From positions 1,674,001-1,738,000 of the forward strand of contig NZ_PYHR01000002.1 of assembly GCF_003121705.1 (NCBI RefSeq): 64,000 bases of DNA, written 5' to 3'. This stretch comes from Serinibacter arcticus (GTDB lineage: Bacteria; Actinomycetota; Actinomycetes; Actinomycetales; Beutenbergiaceae). The notes beneath the pieces are model-generated. The model made no database searches and had not been told where the DNA came from. It was given only the letters and a program-made list of their open reading frames with translations. Below, one piece after another: positions 24,447-33,015 of this stretch (positions are counted from its first letter, which is position 1; the number at the start of each line of letters is the position of its first letter). The position numbers and the translations under genes are program-made.

Positions 24447-25137
24447 TGTGCGACCCGCGCGACCCGCTCGAGAGCGCCGCGCCGAGGTGGACTCCTCCAC
24501 CGTCCTGGTGATCGGGCTGGGGCGGTTCGGCGCCGCCCTCGCCTCGACGCTGGACCAGCTCGGACGCCGGGTGCTGGGCGTCGAGCGCGACCCCGACCTC
24601 ATCCGCACCTGGTCCGGGCGCATCCCGCTGGTCGAGGCGGACGCCACCAACCCCGAGGCCCTCGAGCAGCTCGGCGCACGCGACTTCCACACGGTGGTGG
24701 TCGGCGTCGGGACCGAGCTCGAGGCGAGCGTGCTCATCACGGGCAACCTCGTGGACCTCGAGATCCCGCAGATCTGGGGCAAGGCGATCTCCGCCGAGCA
24801 CGGCCGCATCCTGCGCCGCATCGGCGCCCACCACGTCGTCTACCCCGAGTTCGACGCCGGGCAGCGGGTCGCGCACCTCGTGTCGGGGAAGATGCTCGAC
24901 TACATCGAGATGGAGGACGGCTTCACGATCGTGAAGATGCGTCCGCCCCAGGAGCTGCACGGTTTCACGATCGCGCAGGCGCAAGTGCGCAAGCGCTACG
25001 GCGTGACGATCATCGGGGTCAAGGCTCCGGGCGTCCCGTTCCAGTACGCCCTCGACGAGACCCGGATCGACGGCGACGACCTGCTCATCGTCTCGGGCGA
25101 CTCGACGCTGCTGGAGCGGTTCGCGGCGCGGCCGTAG
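24439..25137 (+). CDS. trkA: TrkA/KtrA-type RCK regulatory subunit
   Basis: Cytoplasmic nucleotide-gated regulator of the TrkH channel, 232 residues. The N-terminal Rossmann domain has VLVIGLGRFGAALASTL and the acidic residue at GVERD, followed by TrkA-C (residues about 150-228, HGFTIAQAQVRKRYGVTIIG). The TTG start overlaps the trkH stop by eight bases and has AGGAAAGG upstream; GTG at 24448 is an alternative. The pair forms a complete two-gene K+ uptake system. Confidence 0.92.
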   Translation: MVDVRPARPARERRAEVDSSTVLVIGLGRFGAALASTLDQLGRRVLGVERDPDLIRTWSGRIPLVEADATNPEALEQLGARDFHTVVVGVGTELEASVLITGNLVDLEIPQIWGKAISAEHGRILRRIGAHHVVYPEFDAGQRVAHLVSGKMLDYIEMEDGFTIVKMRPPQELHGFTIAQAQVRKRYGVTIIGVKAPGVPFQYALDETRIDGDDLLIVSGDSTLLERFAARP

Positions 25138-25160
25138 GGGCGTCGTCGCCGCTGCGGGCT

Positions 25161-25294
25161 CCGCCCACCCCGGGGTTGCGGCGCACCCCCGTCTCCTCAC
25201 GCGCCCCAACCCCGGGCTCACCACCGCCGCACCCCGCCCACCCCGGGGTTGCGGCGCACCCCGCCCCCCTCACTCGCCCCAACCCCAGGCTCAC
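25161..25294. repeat. Two palindromic repeats (family A) at the 3' end of the first DUF559 gene
   Basis: Two copies 73 bp apart, 25161-25222 and 25234-25294. Each is an imperfect hairpin. Copy 1 has arms 25169-25184 and 25201-25216 (15 of 16 paired; right arm GCGCCCCAACCCCGGG) with a 16-base loop. Copy 2 has arms 25242-25257 and 25274-25289. The stop codon of the DUF559 gene (25291-25293) lies inside copy 2. The CCCCAACCCCGG core is shared with the array at 26530-26920. Confidence 0.75.
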
Positions 25295-26376
25295 CCTGCT
25301 CGCCGGCGTTCCGACACCGGTGCACTCCAGGCACCCGCACGGTCCAGGACGTCGCGCACCTGACGAACCATCGTTCCGCCTACCCCGAGGTGCTCCGCCC
25401 AGTAGTCCAGGACGCGAGCCCTCTCCGTGGCCACCACGGCGTTCCTCCGGGTGTCGTCCCGGACCGCGACCCCGTGATACTCGCGGCCGTTGAGCTCCAC
25501 GATGAGCCAGGAACCGTCGGGGAGCCGGAACCCGATGTCGCCTCGGGCGACGAGGACGCCGCTGGCGTCGACGATCCGGACCTGGATGTCGGTCGGCCGG
25601 AGGCCCGCCGCGTCGAGGTCGTAGTAGGCCCACGACTCGAGCGGCGACTCCCTCCGCCCGTCGACCAGCGCCCACACCACCGCCAGCCCTGCCGCGCCAC
25701 GCCGCCCGACGAGGAGCGCCCTGACCTCGGCGACCTCCTCCTCCGTGACGACCTGGCGGTGCAGCGCGCTGTCGAGCATCCCGAGCGCGGTGCGGGGGGA
25801 GCATCGCGGCAGCGCCTGCGCCAGTGCATCGACCGGATGGGCGCACCGAAAGGCACCGACCTGAACGGGCGAACGCGTCAGGGACACCTCCCGACACCGG
25901 AGCCCGTCCCGGTCCGAACGCGCAGAACCGCAGGTCACCTCCGGGGAGTGGACGGGCAGTCCCCAGACCCCGTGACACGCGAGAGCGGAGAACCCGACCG
26001 CCGTCGCCCGCCCACCGAACGCGAGGAGTGCGAGAGCTGCAGCGCGACGGTGCCTTGCATCGGGTCGTAGCTGCAGGGGGCTCGAGGAGGCGACGTCGTA
26101 GACGCCCCGCGTAGGTCGCCGCCAGCGTCCGGTCAGGACCCGGCGCTTCGCGACGGCGACCGAGACGCCGCACATCGCGAGCTGGGACGACGTGAGGAGG
26201 CCGTGCTGGGTGGTCGCCAGCCGCACGACCGCCGCGGGCAGGAGGTCGGCGAGCACCGGAGCTCGCAACGACGTCGGAGCGGCGGTGCTGCTGGTGTCGA
26301 GCAGCACCGGGACCGGTGCCCTCACGATCGGGGGCAGTCGTCTCTCGGCCGAGGTCGGGGTGGTGTCGGTGCCCAT
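25291..26376 (-). CDS. AbiEi-type winged-helix / DUF559-like nuclease-fold protein (paralogue A)
   Basis: A 361-residue protein. The N-terminal part (about 35-85, GLLTSSQLAMCGVSVAVAKR, RPTRGVYDV) resembles the winged helix of type IV antitoxins (AbiEi). The C-terminal part (about 250-350) has SPLESWAYYDL, DIGFRLPDGSWL and VELNGREYHG, resembling PD-(D/E)XK/Vsr-like DUF559 domains. It is a clear paralogue of the gene at 36970. Codon use is looser than its neighbours, and it is bounded on both sides by related repeats, suggesting an accessory element. I chose ATG 26376 because both paralogues then have CTGTCCCCAGG 77-78 bases upstream; ATG 26436 is also open. No AbiEii toxin partner is present. 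Confidence 0.7.
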   Translation of the reverse strand: MGTDTTPTSAERRLPPIVRAPVPVLLDTSSTAAPTSLRAPVLADLLPAAVVRLATTQHGLLTSSQLAMCGVSVAVAKRRVLTGRWRRPTRGVYDVASSSPLQLRPDARHRRAAALALLAFGGRATAVGFSALACHGVWGLPVHSPEVTCGSARSDRDGLRCREVSLTRSPVQVGAFRCAHPVDALAQALPRCSPRTALGMLDSALHRQVVTEEEVAEVRALLVGRRGAAGLAVVWALVDGRRESPLESWAYYDLDAAGLRPTDIQVRIVDASGVLVARGDIGFRLPDGSWLIVELNGREYHGVAVRDDTRRNAVVATERARVLDYWAEHLGVGGTMVRQVRDVLDRAGAWSAPVSERRRAG

Positions 26377-26452
26377 GCCCGAGGGAACCGCGACCCCGCA
26401 GCTCACCGCCAAGGTGTCGACCGACGATCTGCACATTCCGACGCGGCGTCCC

Positions 26453-26463
26453 CCTGGGGACAG
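26453..26463 (-). promoter_or_regulatory. Shared upstream box CTGTCCCCAGG (paralogue A)
   Basis: The same 11-mer occurs at 36882-36892 before paralogue B. It lies 77 bases from ATG 26376 here and 78 from ATG 36970 there. Conserved position suggests a promoter, leader or regulatory site; role unknown. Confidence 0.4.
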
Positions 26464-26499
26464 CGCTCGGCTGGCTGACGCCTCATCTGCGCCCCTCGC

Positions 26500-26926
26500 T
26501 CACCCGCCCCAGCCCACCCAGGGGTCCGGGCGCACCGCAACCCACCCGCACACCCCAACCCCGGCCTCACCGCACCACCCACCATCCAGCAGTCCAGGCG
26601 CACCGCAACCCACCCGCACACCCCAACCCCGGCCTCACCGCACCACCCACCACCCAGCAGTCCAGGCGCACCGCAACCCACCCGCACACCCCAACCCCGG
26701 CCTCACCGCACCACCCACCACCCAGCAGTCCAGGCGCACCGCAACCCACCCGCACACCCCAACCCCGGCCTCACCGCACCACCCACCACCCAGCAGTTCA
26801 GGCGCACCGCAACCCACCCGCGCACCCCAACCACGGGGTCGCCACCCCACACCACCCACCACCCAGCAGTTCAGGCGCACCGCACCCCACCCGCGCACCC
26901 CAGCCCCGGGGTCGCCGCCCTCCCCC
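26500..26926. repeat. 68-bp tandem repeat array
   Basis: Six successive GGCGCACC(G)C blocks begin at 26530, 26598, 26666, 26734, 26802 and 26875, a period of exactly 68 bp four times and then 73. Each unit runs through CACCCCAACCCCGGCCTCACC and CACCACCCACCACCCAGCAG. The first three full units are nearly identical; the outer ones diverge toward CCAACCACGGGGTCGCC. The strand is strongly C-rich. It fills most of the spacer between paralogue A and the serine hydrolase; I see no gene in it. 68 is not a multiple of three, so open frames through it are by-products. Confidence 0.85.
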
Positions 26927-26999
26927 GACCGTCCTCCCCCGCGCGGCCTCCGCCACGCGACTGATGCGCCGGACCGGCCCGGCGGGTTCTCATGGAGTC

Positions 27000-28420
27000 A
27001 TGAGCTCCTCGACCCGCAGACACGCCCCCGCCGCGCTCGTGGCCGCGCTCGCGCTCGTCCTCGGCGCCTGCAGCGGCCCCGCCGACGACGCGACCGACAC
27101 GCCGTCGACCACCGAGGACGCGACGTCCGCCTCCCCCACCGAGCCCGCCTCCGAGGAGACCGAGGCGGCCGAGGTCGTCGAGATCCCCGCCACCACGGTC
27201 GGGAGCAGGTCACCTGGACGATCGCGGCGCTGGCTCCCGATGCCGTCGTCGACCCCGCGGACGCGCAGGCCCGGCTCGCCCCGGCCGTCACCGCCCAGCT
27301 CGACGGCGCCGGTCTCGTGCAGGCCTTCGCAGGCGTTGCCGCCACCGGCCCCTGGGAGCCGATCGGCTACGAGGGCGACGACACCTCCGCCGTCGTGCAG
27401 CTGCGGGACGCGGGCGGCGAGAAGCTGGAGCTCACGCTCGCTCTCGACGCCGCCGGCCTGATCGAGCGCCTGTTCTTCCAGCCCGCCTTCGAGCACACGC
27501 CCGCGACCTCGTGGGAGGAGCTCGGCACCGCCGTCGAGAACCTGCCCGCCGAGACGACGCTCGTGGTCACGGACGTCACCGACCCCGACGCCCCCGAGGT
27601 GGTCTTCAGCTCCGGCGAGGAGGGCGCCTTCCCCGTCGGCTCGATCGTCAAGCTGTACGTGCTCGGCGCCGTCGTCGACGCGGTCGAGGCGGGGACGCTG
27701 ACGTGGGAGGACACGCTCACCGTCACCGACGACCTCAAGAGCCTGCCGAGCGGCGAGCTCCAGGACGCCCCGAGCGGCACCACGGTCACCGTCCGCGAGG
27801 CCGCCGAGGCGATGATCGCGATCAGCGACAACACCGCCACCGACATGCTCGTCGCTGCCGTCGGTCGCGAGGCCGTCGAGACGCAGCTGGCCGAGATGGG
27901 CCACCACGACCCCTCCCTGAACATCCCGCTGCTCACGACGCGCGACCTGTTCGTGATCGGGTGGGGCGACGACGCCACGCGCCGCACGACCTGGGCCGAC
28001 GGCGACGAGACCGTCCGTCGTGACCTGCTCGCCTCGCTGCCCTCCGGGCTCCCCGGGGTCGACCCGCTGACGGTCTCGACGCCCGTCTGGCAGGACGGCG
28101 TGGACTGGTTCGCGACGCCGGAGGACCTCGTCGCGGCGCACCTCGCCCTGCAGAAGAAGGCGGAGACCCCGGCCGGTGAGCCGGTGCCGGACATCCTCGG
28201 CGCCAATCCGGGCTTCGCCCCCGAGGTGGCGTCGACCTTCGACGAGGTCGCGTTCAAGGGCGGAAGCTCCATGGGCGTGCTCGCGCTGAGCTGGTTCGTC
28301 TCCGGCCCCGACGGCGACCACGTCCTCACGCTGCAGGCCCGCAGCGACCAGCCGTCGCTGACCACCGACGGCCGGCCCTACCTGGCGGCGACGCAGGACG
28401 CGGTGATGCTCCTCGAGTGA
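27000..28420 (+). pseudogene. Class A beta-lactamase-related serine hydrolase lipoprotein, apparent frameshift
   Basis: The front encodes a lipoprotein signal (ALVLGAC lipobox) and an acidic Ser/Thr-rich linker. The second frame carries the transpeptidase/beta-lactamase fold: SxxK as GSIVKLYV, SDN as AISDNTATDML, and KGG as AFKGGSSMG, with a KTG-equivalent role. Inserting one G in the GGG run at about 27202-27204 joins the frames (TVGEQVTWTIAALAP) and gives 473 residues. It resembles actinobacterial LppW/LpqF-like lipoproteins. Whether it hydrolyses beta-lactams is unknown. As given, the frame is broken; I suspect a sequence error. Confidence 0.8.
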
Positions 28421-28458
28421 GGCTCCTGGAGTCAGGCTCCGGCGAGACGCCGTCGGGA

Positions 28459-30351
28459 TCAGACCTGGGGCGGTGTCGGCAGCGGCCACCACACGCCGTC
28501 GCCCCCGCTCCCGATGCCGGCGAGGCCGGCCAGCGCGAGCCCGACGGCGAGCCCCACCAGCAGCAGCACCCACACCTGCCGCACCGTCCCGCTCGGGGCC
28601 ACGGACCGCCAGAACGCCCGCGCCCCGAGGCGCGTGGCGTCGGCGACCGGCACCCACCAGGCGGCGGTCAGCCCGGCCGCGAGCGCCAGCGGCGTGACGA
28701 GCAGCGACCAGCCCGCGGGCACCTGACCCACGAGCTCACCGGCCGCGACCGTCATGCCGAGCCACCACAGGCTCACGGCCACGATCGCGCCGACGCCCAG
28801 CGGGACCACCGCGGTGAGCAGCCCGAGGGCGACCATCGGGAGCGTCCACCCGACCGCGGCCCAGCGGTCGGAGGGGCGGGGCCCGTGCCCGAGCCGGCGC
28901 ACGCGGGTGCGGCGTTCGACGAGCCCGAGCGCGGTCAGCAGCGCGAAGCCGATCCCCGCCGTCGTGACGGCGACGCCGGGCCAGCCGAACGCGAGCGCCA
29001 CCACGAACGCGCCCGAGGAGACGACGAGCGCCCGCTGCGGTCGCGGCGGCAGCGCCCACGCCGGCGGCGGCGCCTGCGGGGCTGCCGCCCAGGGGACGTC
29101 GGCGGGGCCGCCCTGCCCGGCCGCGACGAGCCCCGGCGCCGCGGCGCCAGGCTGCGGGGAGACCAGCGGGGACGACGGCGAGGTCCGGCCGCGCTCGTCG
29201 GCCTTCCGTCCGCGACGGGAGCGGGACGGCGGGTACACGGTCGTGGCGTCGGCGCCCGGAGCCGCCCCCGCCGCCGCGGTGTCGACGCCCGCGGAGGTGC
29301 GAGGCTGCTGCGCCGGCGGTTGCGTCGTCGGCATCCGCCGCGTGGGCGCCGGTCCGGCACCCGGCCCTGCCCCGTCCCTTACCCCGGTACCGGCCCCGGC
29401 CCCGGCCCCGGCCGCAGCCTCGGGCTGCGCCGTCGTCCCCTCGCCCCGCCACGTCGGCCCGGGCGGTGCCGGCACCAGCGTGGTCGCGTCGGCCCCGGCG
29501 ACGGGGCCGGGGGGCGCCGGGACGAGGGCGGTCGCGGCGGGGACCTCCTGGTCGACGCCGAGCGCGTCGTTCTCGAGCACCTGCAGCAGCACGTGCGGTT
29601 CGGGCCGCGCGGCGGGATCGGGTGCGAGGGCGTTCCGGAACGCAGCCGCCACCGCGGGCGAGAGGTGGTCGAGATCGGGCCGCGCCGTCGTCATCCGTCC
29701 CAGGACGGCCTCCATCGGGCCGCGACCGAACGGCGGCCGACCCGTGGCCGCGAAGAGCAGCACCGCGGCCCAGCCGAACCAGTCCCCCGCGCGGCCGAGC
29801 GCGCCGCCCGACAGCGTCGCGGGGTCGAGGAACCCCGGGGTCCCGGTGACGAAGCCGGTGTGGGTGAGGCGGTCGTCGTCGGCCAGCTGCGCGATGCCGA
29901 AGTCGATGAGCACGGGGCCGTCGTAGGTGACCATGACGTTGCCCGGCTTGAGGTCGCGGTGCAGCAGCCCGGCGTCGTGCACCTGCGCGACGGCCTCGAA
30001 CAGGCCCTCCGCGAGCGGGTGGAGGTCGACCGGGTCGAAGGCGCCCTCCTGGGCGACGGACTCCTCGAGGCTCAGTCCCTCGACGAGGTCCGTGACGACG
30101 AACGCGAGGTCGTCCTCCACCTCGGCGTCGAGCACCCGCGCCACGCGGTTCCCGCGCACGCGGTGGAGGTTGGCCACCTCGCGCGCCAGCCGTGAACGCG
30201 CGTCCGGGTCGGCGCTGATCGCGGGGTGCAGCAGCTTGATCGCGACGGCGGAGCCCTCGGCGTCGCGCGCCTCCCAGACCGTCCCCATGCCCCCGGACCC
30301 GAGACGGTGCACGAGGGTGTACCCCCCGACCTCGTCCCCGGCGCTGACCAT
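28459..30351 (-). CDS. Membrane Ser/Thr protein kinase (PknB-like)
   Basis: A 630-residue Hanks-type kinase. Gly loop LGSGGMGTVW (18-27), Lys39, HRDLKPGN (131-138) and DFG (150-152) are all intact. After about residue 270 comes a long Ala/Pro/Gly linker with repeated GGCCCC hexamers in the DNA (about 29385-29415). The C-terminus has about five or six hydrophobic helices instead of PASTA repeats. It is divergent from four ORFs that include WXG-like proteins, so it may regulate them. Leaderless start: TACGTT seven bases before the ATG. Confidence 0.88.
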   Translation of the reverse strand: MVSAGDEVGGYTLVHRLGSGGMGTVWEARDAEGSAVAIKLLHPAISADPDARSRLAREVANLHRVRGNRVARVLDAEVEDDLAFVVTDLVEGLSLEESVAQEGAFDPVDLHPLAEGLFEAVAQVHDAGLLHRDLKPGNVMVTYDGPVLIDFGIAQLADDDRLTHTGFVTGTPGFLDPATLSGGALGRAGDWFGWAAVLLFAATGRPPFGRGPMEAVLGRMTTARPDLDHLSPAVAAAFRNALAPDPAARPEPHVLLQVLENDALGVDQEVPAATALVPAPPGPVAGADATTLVPAPPGPTWRGEGTTAQPEAAAGAGAGAGTGVRDGAGPGAGPAPTRRMPTTQPPAQQPRTSAGVDTAAAGAAPGADATTVYPPSRSRRGRKADERGRTSPSSPLVSPQPGAAAPGLVAAGQGGPADVPWAAAPQAPPPAWALPPRPQRALVVSSGAFVVALAFGWPGVAVTTAGIGFALLTALGLVERRTRVRRLGHGPRPSDRWAAVGWTLPMVALGLLTAVVPLGVGAIVAVSLWWLGMTVAAGELVGQVPAGWSLLVTPLALAAGLTAAWWVPVADATRLGARAFWRSVAPSGTVRQVWVLLLVGLAVGLALAGLAGIGSGGDGVWWPLPTPPQV

Positions 30352-30358
30352 GGGGAAG

Positions 30359-30364
30359 AACGTA
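30359..30364 (-). promoter_or_regulatory. -10 element (TACGTT) of the kinase gene, leaderless type
   Basis: TACGTT on the minus strand is 7 bases before ATG 30351. Confidence 0.45.
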
Positions 30365-30490
30365 TCCCGAGGGTGCGGCCGGTCGCCGGGTGCCGCGCGG
30401 CGATGGGGAGTTCTCCCCACCGGCCCGATCCCCACGCCGGCCTGCCCTCTGCCTAGCGTGATCCCAGGACGACGAGAGGAGCGTGACGTC

Positions 30491-30820
30491 ATGGGCGACA
30501 CGGTGTGGTTGGACCCGGCGGGGCTGCGCAGCGTGGCCGGCAAGGTTCGCGAGGTGGAGACGCCGCTGACGGAGGCGGCACCCGACGTCGCGACGGCCTC
30601 GAGCGCGTCGGGATCGGCCGGTCACGACATCGCCGCGGACGCGCTGTCGAAGTACGCCTCGTGGTGGGATCCGTTCGCCACCAGCCTCCGCGGCGTCGCG
30701 AGCGCCGCCGCGACGACGATGGAGAGCGTCGCCGACGCCTACACCGCGACCGACGACGCGTCCGCCGACGCGTTCGTCCGGGCCACGACCGGGCCCGGGA
30801 CCGGGGCGGTGCCCCGGTGA
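30491..30820 (+). CDS. WXG100-like small helical protein
   Basis: A 109-residue, Ala/Ser-rich, predicted all-helical protein with no signal peptide. It begins MGDTVWLDPAGLRSVAGKV, like many actinobacterial ESX-type substrates (family WXG100 / DUF6317-like), and has a central SKYASWWDPF turn (Trp58-Trp59). I infer a type VII-like secreted or partner protein. A GAGAGGAG site lies about ten bases upstream. Its stop overlaps the next start by four bases (GTGA), so the two are coupled. Confidence 0.6.
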   Translation: MGDTVWLDPAGLRSVAGKVREVETPLTEAAPDVATASSASGSAGHDIAADALSKYASWWDPFATSLRGVASAAATTMESVADAYTATDDASADAFVRATTGPGTGAVPR

Positions 30821-32121
30821 GCCTGTTCACCCGTCCCGACGGGAGTCCCGAGGTGCTGCGGAGCACCGCGGCCGATCAACGGCGCGTGCACACGACGACC
30901 GAGACGGCTGCGGCCGATCTCCGGCGCGAGGGCGGTTCGCTCGGTGACGTGTGGGAGGGCGACTCCTCGCTCGTCGCCGTCACGAGCCTCAACGGCCTCG
31001 CCACCCTCGTGGAGGAGCTGTCCGGAGCCGCACAGCGCGCCTCTGCCGCGATCGACACCTACGCCACGGCTCTGGAGACCTTCCAGGACGAGGTCGACGA
31101 CCTCAACGCCCGGCACGCGACGGCGCTCGCCCGGTACCAGCGCCGCCCGAACCCGCCGACGACCCCCGAGGAGTCCGTCGAGGCGCAGGACGAGGTGACG
31201 GTCTTCGACACCGCGGTGCTCGGGCTCTGGGAGGAGTACCACGACGCCAAGGACACGTTCGAGGACGCGGCGCTGGCGCTGGTCCAGGTGATCGACGCCG
31301 ACATGCCGCCCCACGTGCCGGAGCACGCCGAGGGCATCAACGACTACCTGCAGGGCCTGATGATCGACTGGATGCAGGAGGTGCCGATCCTCCAGGACTT
31401 CCACCAGCTCGTCGAGGCGGGGATGAACCTCGCCCCGGTGCCGGCCGCCGCACTCAGCGTGTACACGAACATCAGCAAGATCGTCGACCACGTGCGCACG
31501 GGCACGCCGCTGACCTCGAACGGCATCTTCGGCCGTTTCCTCGACACGAAGCTGAAGATCCCGCCCGCCTTCCTCAACGGCATGGCCACCGGCAGCGTCT
31601 CCGGTCCCCTCTCGCGCCTGCTGATGGGGGCCCCGGTCTCCGTGAACGGTGTCCTCACGGCGAGCCGGACCCAGAGCCTGCTCACGCTCGCCCGGGGCAA
31701 CACCGCCCTCGGCACCGTGGGCAACGTCGGGATGCTCCGCGGTCTGGGCATCGTGGGCGGCGTGGCCTCCACGGGACTGAGCCTGGCGAACGTCATCTCG
31801 CAGGGGAACCCGGTGGACGCCTTCAGGGCCAACGGCACCGAGTACGTCCAGGACATCGCCGAGGTCGGGTTCAACGCGTCGCTCACCGCCGCGATGATCG
31901 CCCCCAATCCGGTGACGATCGGCGCCGCCGCCGTCACCGGGGTCATCTACGGCGGCCTCGCCGTCTGGAACAACCGTGAGGCGATCGCCGACGGTATCGG
32001 GGAGGCCTGGGACGCGACCACCGACTTCGTGGACGACGTCGGCGACGCGATCGGTGACGCGGCGGAGAACGTCGGGGACGCGATCGGCGACGCCGTCTCC
32101 TCGCTCAACCCCTTCGACTGA
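30817..32121 (+). CDS. WXG-domain protein with hydrophobic C-terminal region (candidate secreted effector)
   Basis: 434 residues. The N-terminus (about 10-120) is helical with the turn VWEGDSS (Trp46-Glu-Gly48), a WXG motif. A middle helical part (about 120-200) is followed by a Gly/Ala/Val-rich region (about 240-390) with several hydrophobic stretches. The tail repeats DAIGDAAENVGDAIGDAVSS in heptad-like fashion. The architecture resembles type VII/polymorphic effector carriers, but no toxin domain is recognised. Coupled to the small WXG gene before it. Confidence 0.6.
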   Translation: MSLFTRPDGSPEVLRSTAADQRRVHTTTETAAADLRREGGSLGDVWEGDSSLVAVTSLNGLATLVEELSGAAQRASAAIDTYATALETFQDEVDDLNARHATALARYQRRPNPPTTPEESVEAQDEVTVFDTAVLGLWEEYHDAKDTFEDAALALVQVIDADMPPHVPEHAEGINDYLQGLMIDWMQEVPILQDFHQLVEAGMNLAPVPAAALSVYTNISKIVDHVRTGTPLTSNGIFGRFLDTKLKIPPAFLNGMATGSVSGPLSRLLMGAPVSVNGVLTASRTQSLLTLARGNTALGTVGNVGMLRGLGIVGGVASTGLSLANVISQGNPVDAFRANGTEYVQDIAEVGFNASLTAAMIAPNPVTIGAAAVTGVIYGGLAVWNNREAIADGIGEAWDATTDFVDDVGDAIGDAAENVGDAIGDAVSSLNPFD

Positions 32122-32211
32122 CCCCGGCCCCCCGCGGAGCGCTCGACGCCACGCGCGTCGCCGCGCCTGTCCTACCCTGAATCCGTCCTCAGCCCCCGAA
32201 AGGCCCCCGCC

Positions 32212-33015
32212 ATGCCCACGATCGACTCGGGCCGCCAGCGCGCGCGGCTCACGCACGAGCACCTCGACGTCGTCACCCACCTCCTGCACGGGCAGCCGGT
32301 TCCGGCGGGGCGCGCCGACGCCGAGCGCGAGCTGACCGACGCCGGCCTCCTGCGCTCGGGAGCACCGGTGGAGTTCCTCGCCGAGCTGGTCGCGCAGCTC
32401 ACGCAGGCGGAGATCTCGATCGACGTCGAGATCTCCGGACGGGACGGGGTCTCGACCCACGGCGCCCTGCTGACCTCGACCCTGTGCTGGACCGTGCAGG
32501 GGTGGCCGGGCACGGAGGAGAAGGAGTACGCGCTGCTGGACCCCCGGCTCCTGCCGACCTGGCTCGCCGCCACGCTGGGGCTGAGCACCGAGGGAAGCAG
32601 CGAGAGCGAGCCCGAGGTCGACTCGACCGTCGGGGCCCTCGACGCCGCGCTCGCCACCCGCGGCGCCCTGGAGGCGAGGCTCGACGCCGGCGGCAGCCTC
32701 CTGGACGGGGCGGCCGAGACCCTGGGTGCGATCGGCGAGACCCCGGGCATCCCCCCTCGGCTCGCCGAGCTCCTGACCTTCGAGCGCCGCGCGTGGCGCG
32801 TGACCTGCTCCTGGCGTCAGGGCGACCAGCTGGCCGTCAGGGCGGTCGCCGTCGTCGACGCCGGCCCCCAGGGGCTGTGGCAGCGCGCGCTTCCCGCCGA
32901 GCCCGTCGGCCCGGAGCCCCTCCCTCCGACGACCGCCCTGCGCTTCCGGCGGCTCTCGCCCTCGGAGACGTTCCGTGCCGTGGGCGAGCTGGTTCCCCGG
33001 TCGACCGAGCGATGA
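32212..33015 (+). CDS. EspG-like protein of the WXG cluster (tentative)
   Basis: A 267-residue soluble protein. The opening LTHEHLDVVTHLLHG and the ERELTDAGLL segment recall EspG-type chaperones of ESX systems, which bind WXG/PE-PPE substrates; the resemblance is weak and based on pattern and context. A GAAAGG site precedes the ATG, and a TACCCT box at about 32172 may be a promoter. Its stop overlaps the next start (ATGA). Otherwise of unknown function. Confidence 0.5.
   Translation: MPTIDSGRQRARLTHEHLDVVTHLLHGQPVPAGRADAERELTDAGLLRSGAPVEFLAELVAQLTQAEISIDVEISGRDGVSTHGALLTSTLCWTVQGWPGTEEKEYALLDPRLLPTWLAATLGLSTEGSSESEPEVDSTVGALDAALATRGALEARLDAGGSLLDGAAETLGAIGETPGIPPRLAELLTFERRAWRVTCSWRQGDQLAVRAVAVVDAGPQGLWQRALPAEPVGPEPLPPTTALRFRRLSPSETFRAVGELVPRSTER

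Noticed and set aside
25291-26376. Complete type IV toxin-antitoxin pair
   Set aside because: Only the AbiEi-like winged helix is recognised. No AbiEii nucleotidyltransferase is adjacent to either paralogue.
26530-26920. Replication origin iterons
   Set aside because: No DnaA boxes, AT-rich melting region, dnaA/dnaN or rep gene nearby.
26192-27210. Open frames through the 68-bp array encoding Pro/His/Thr-rich repeats
   Set aside because: The period is not a multiple of three, so the peptide changes frame at each unit, and no start or ribosome site supports it. The openness follows from C-rich composition.
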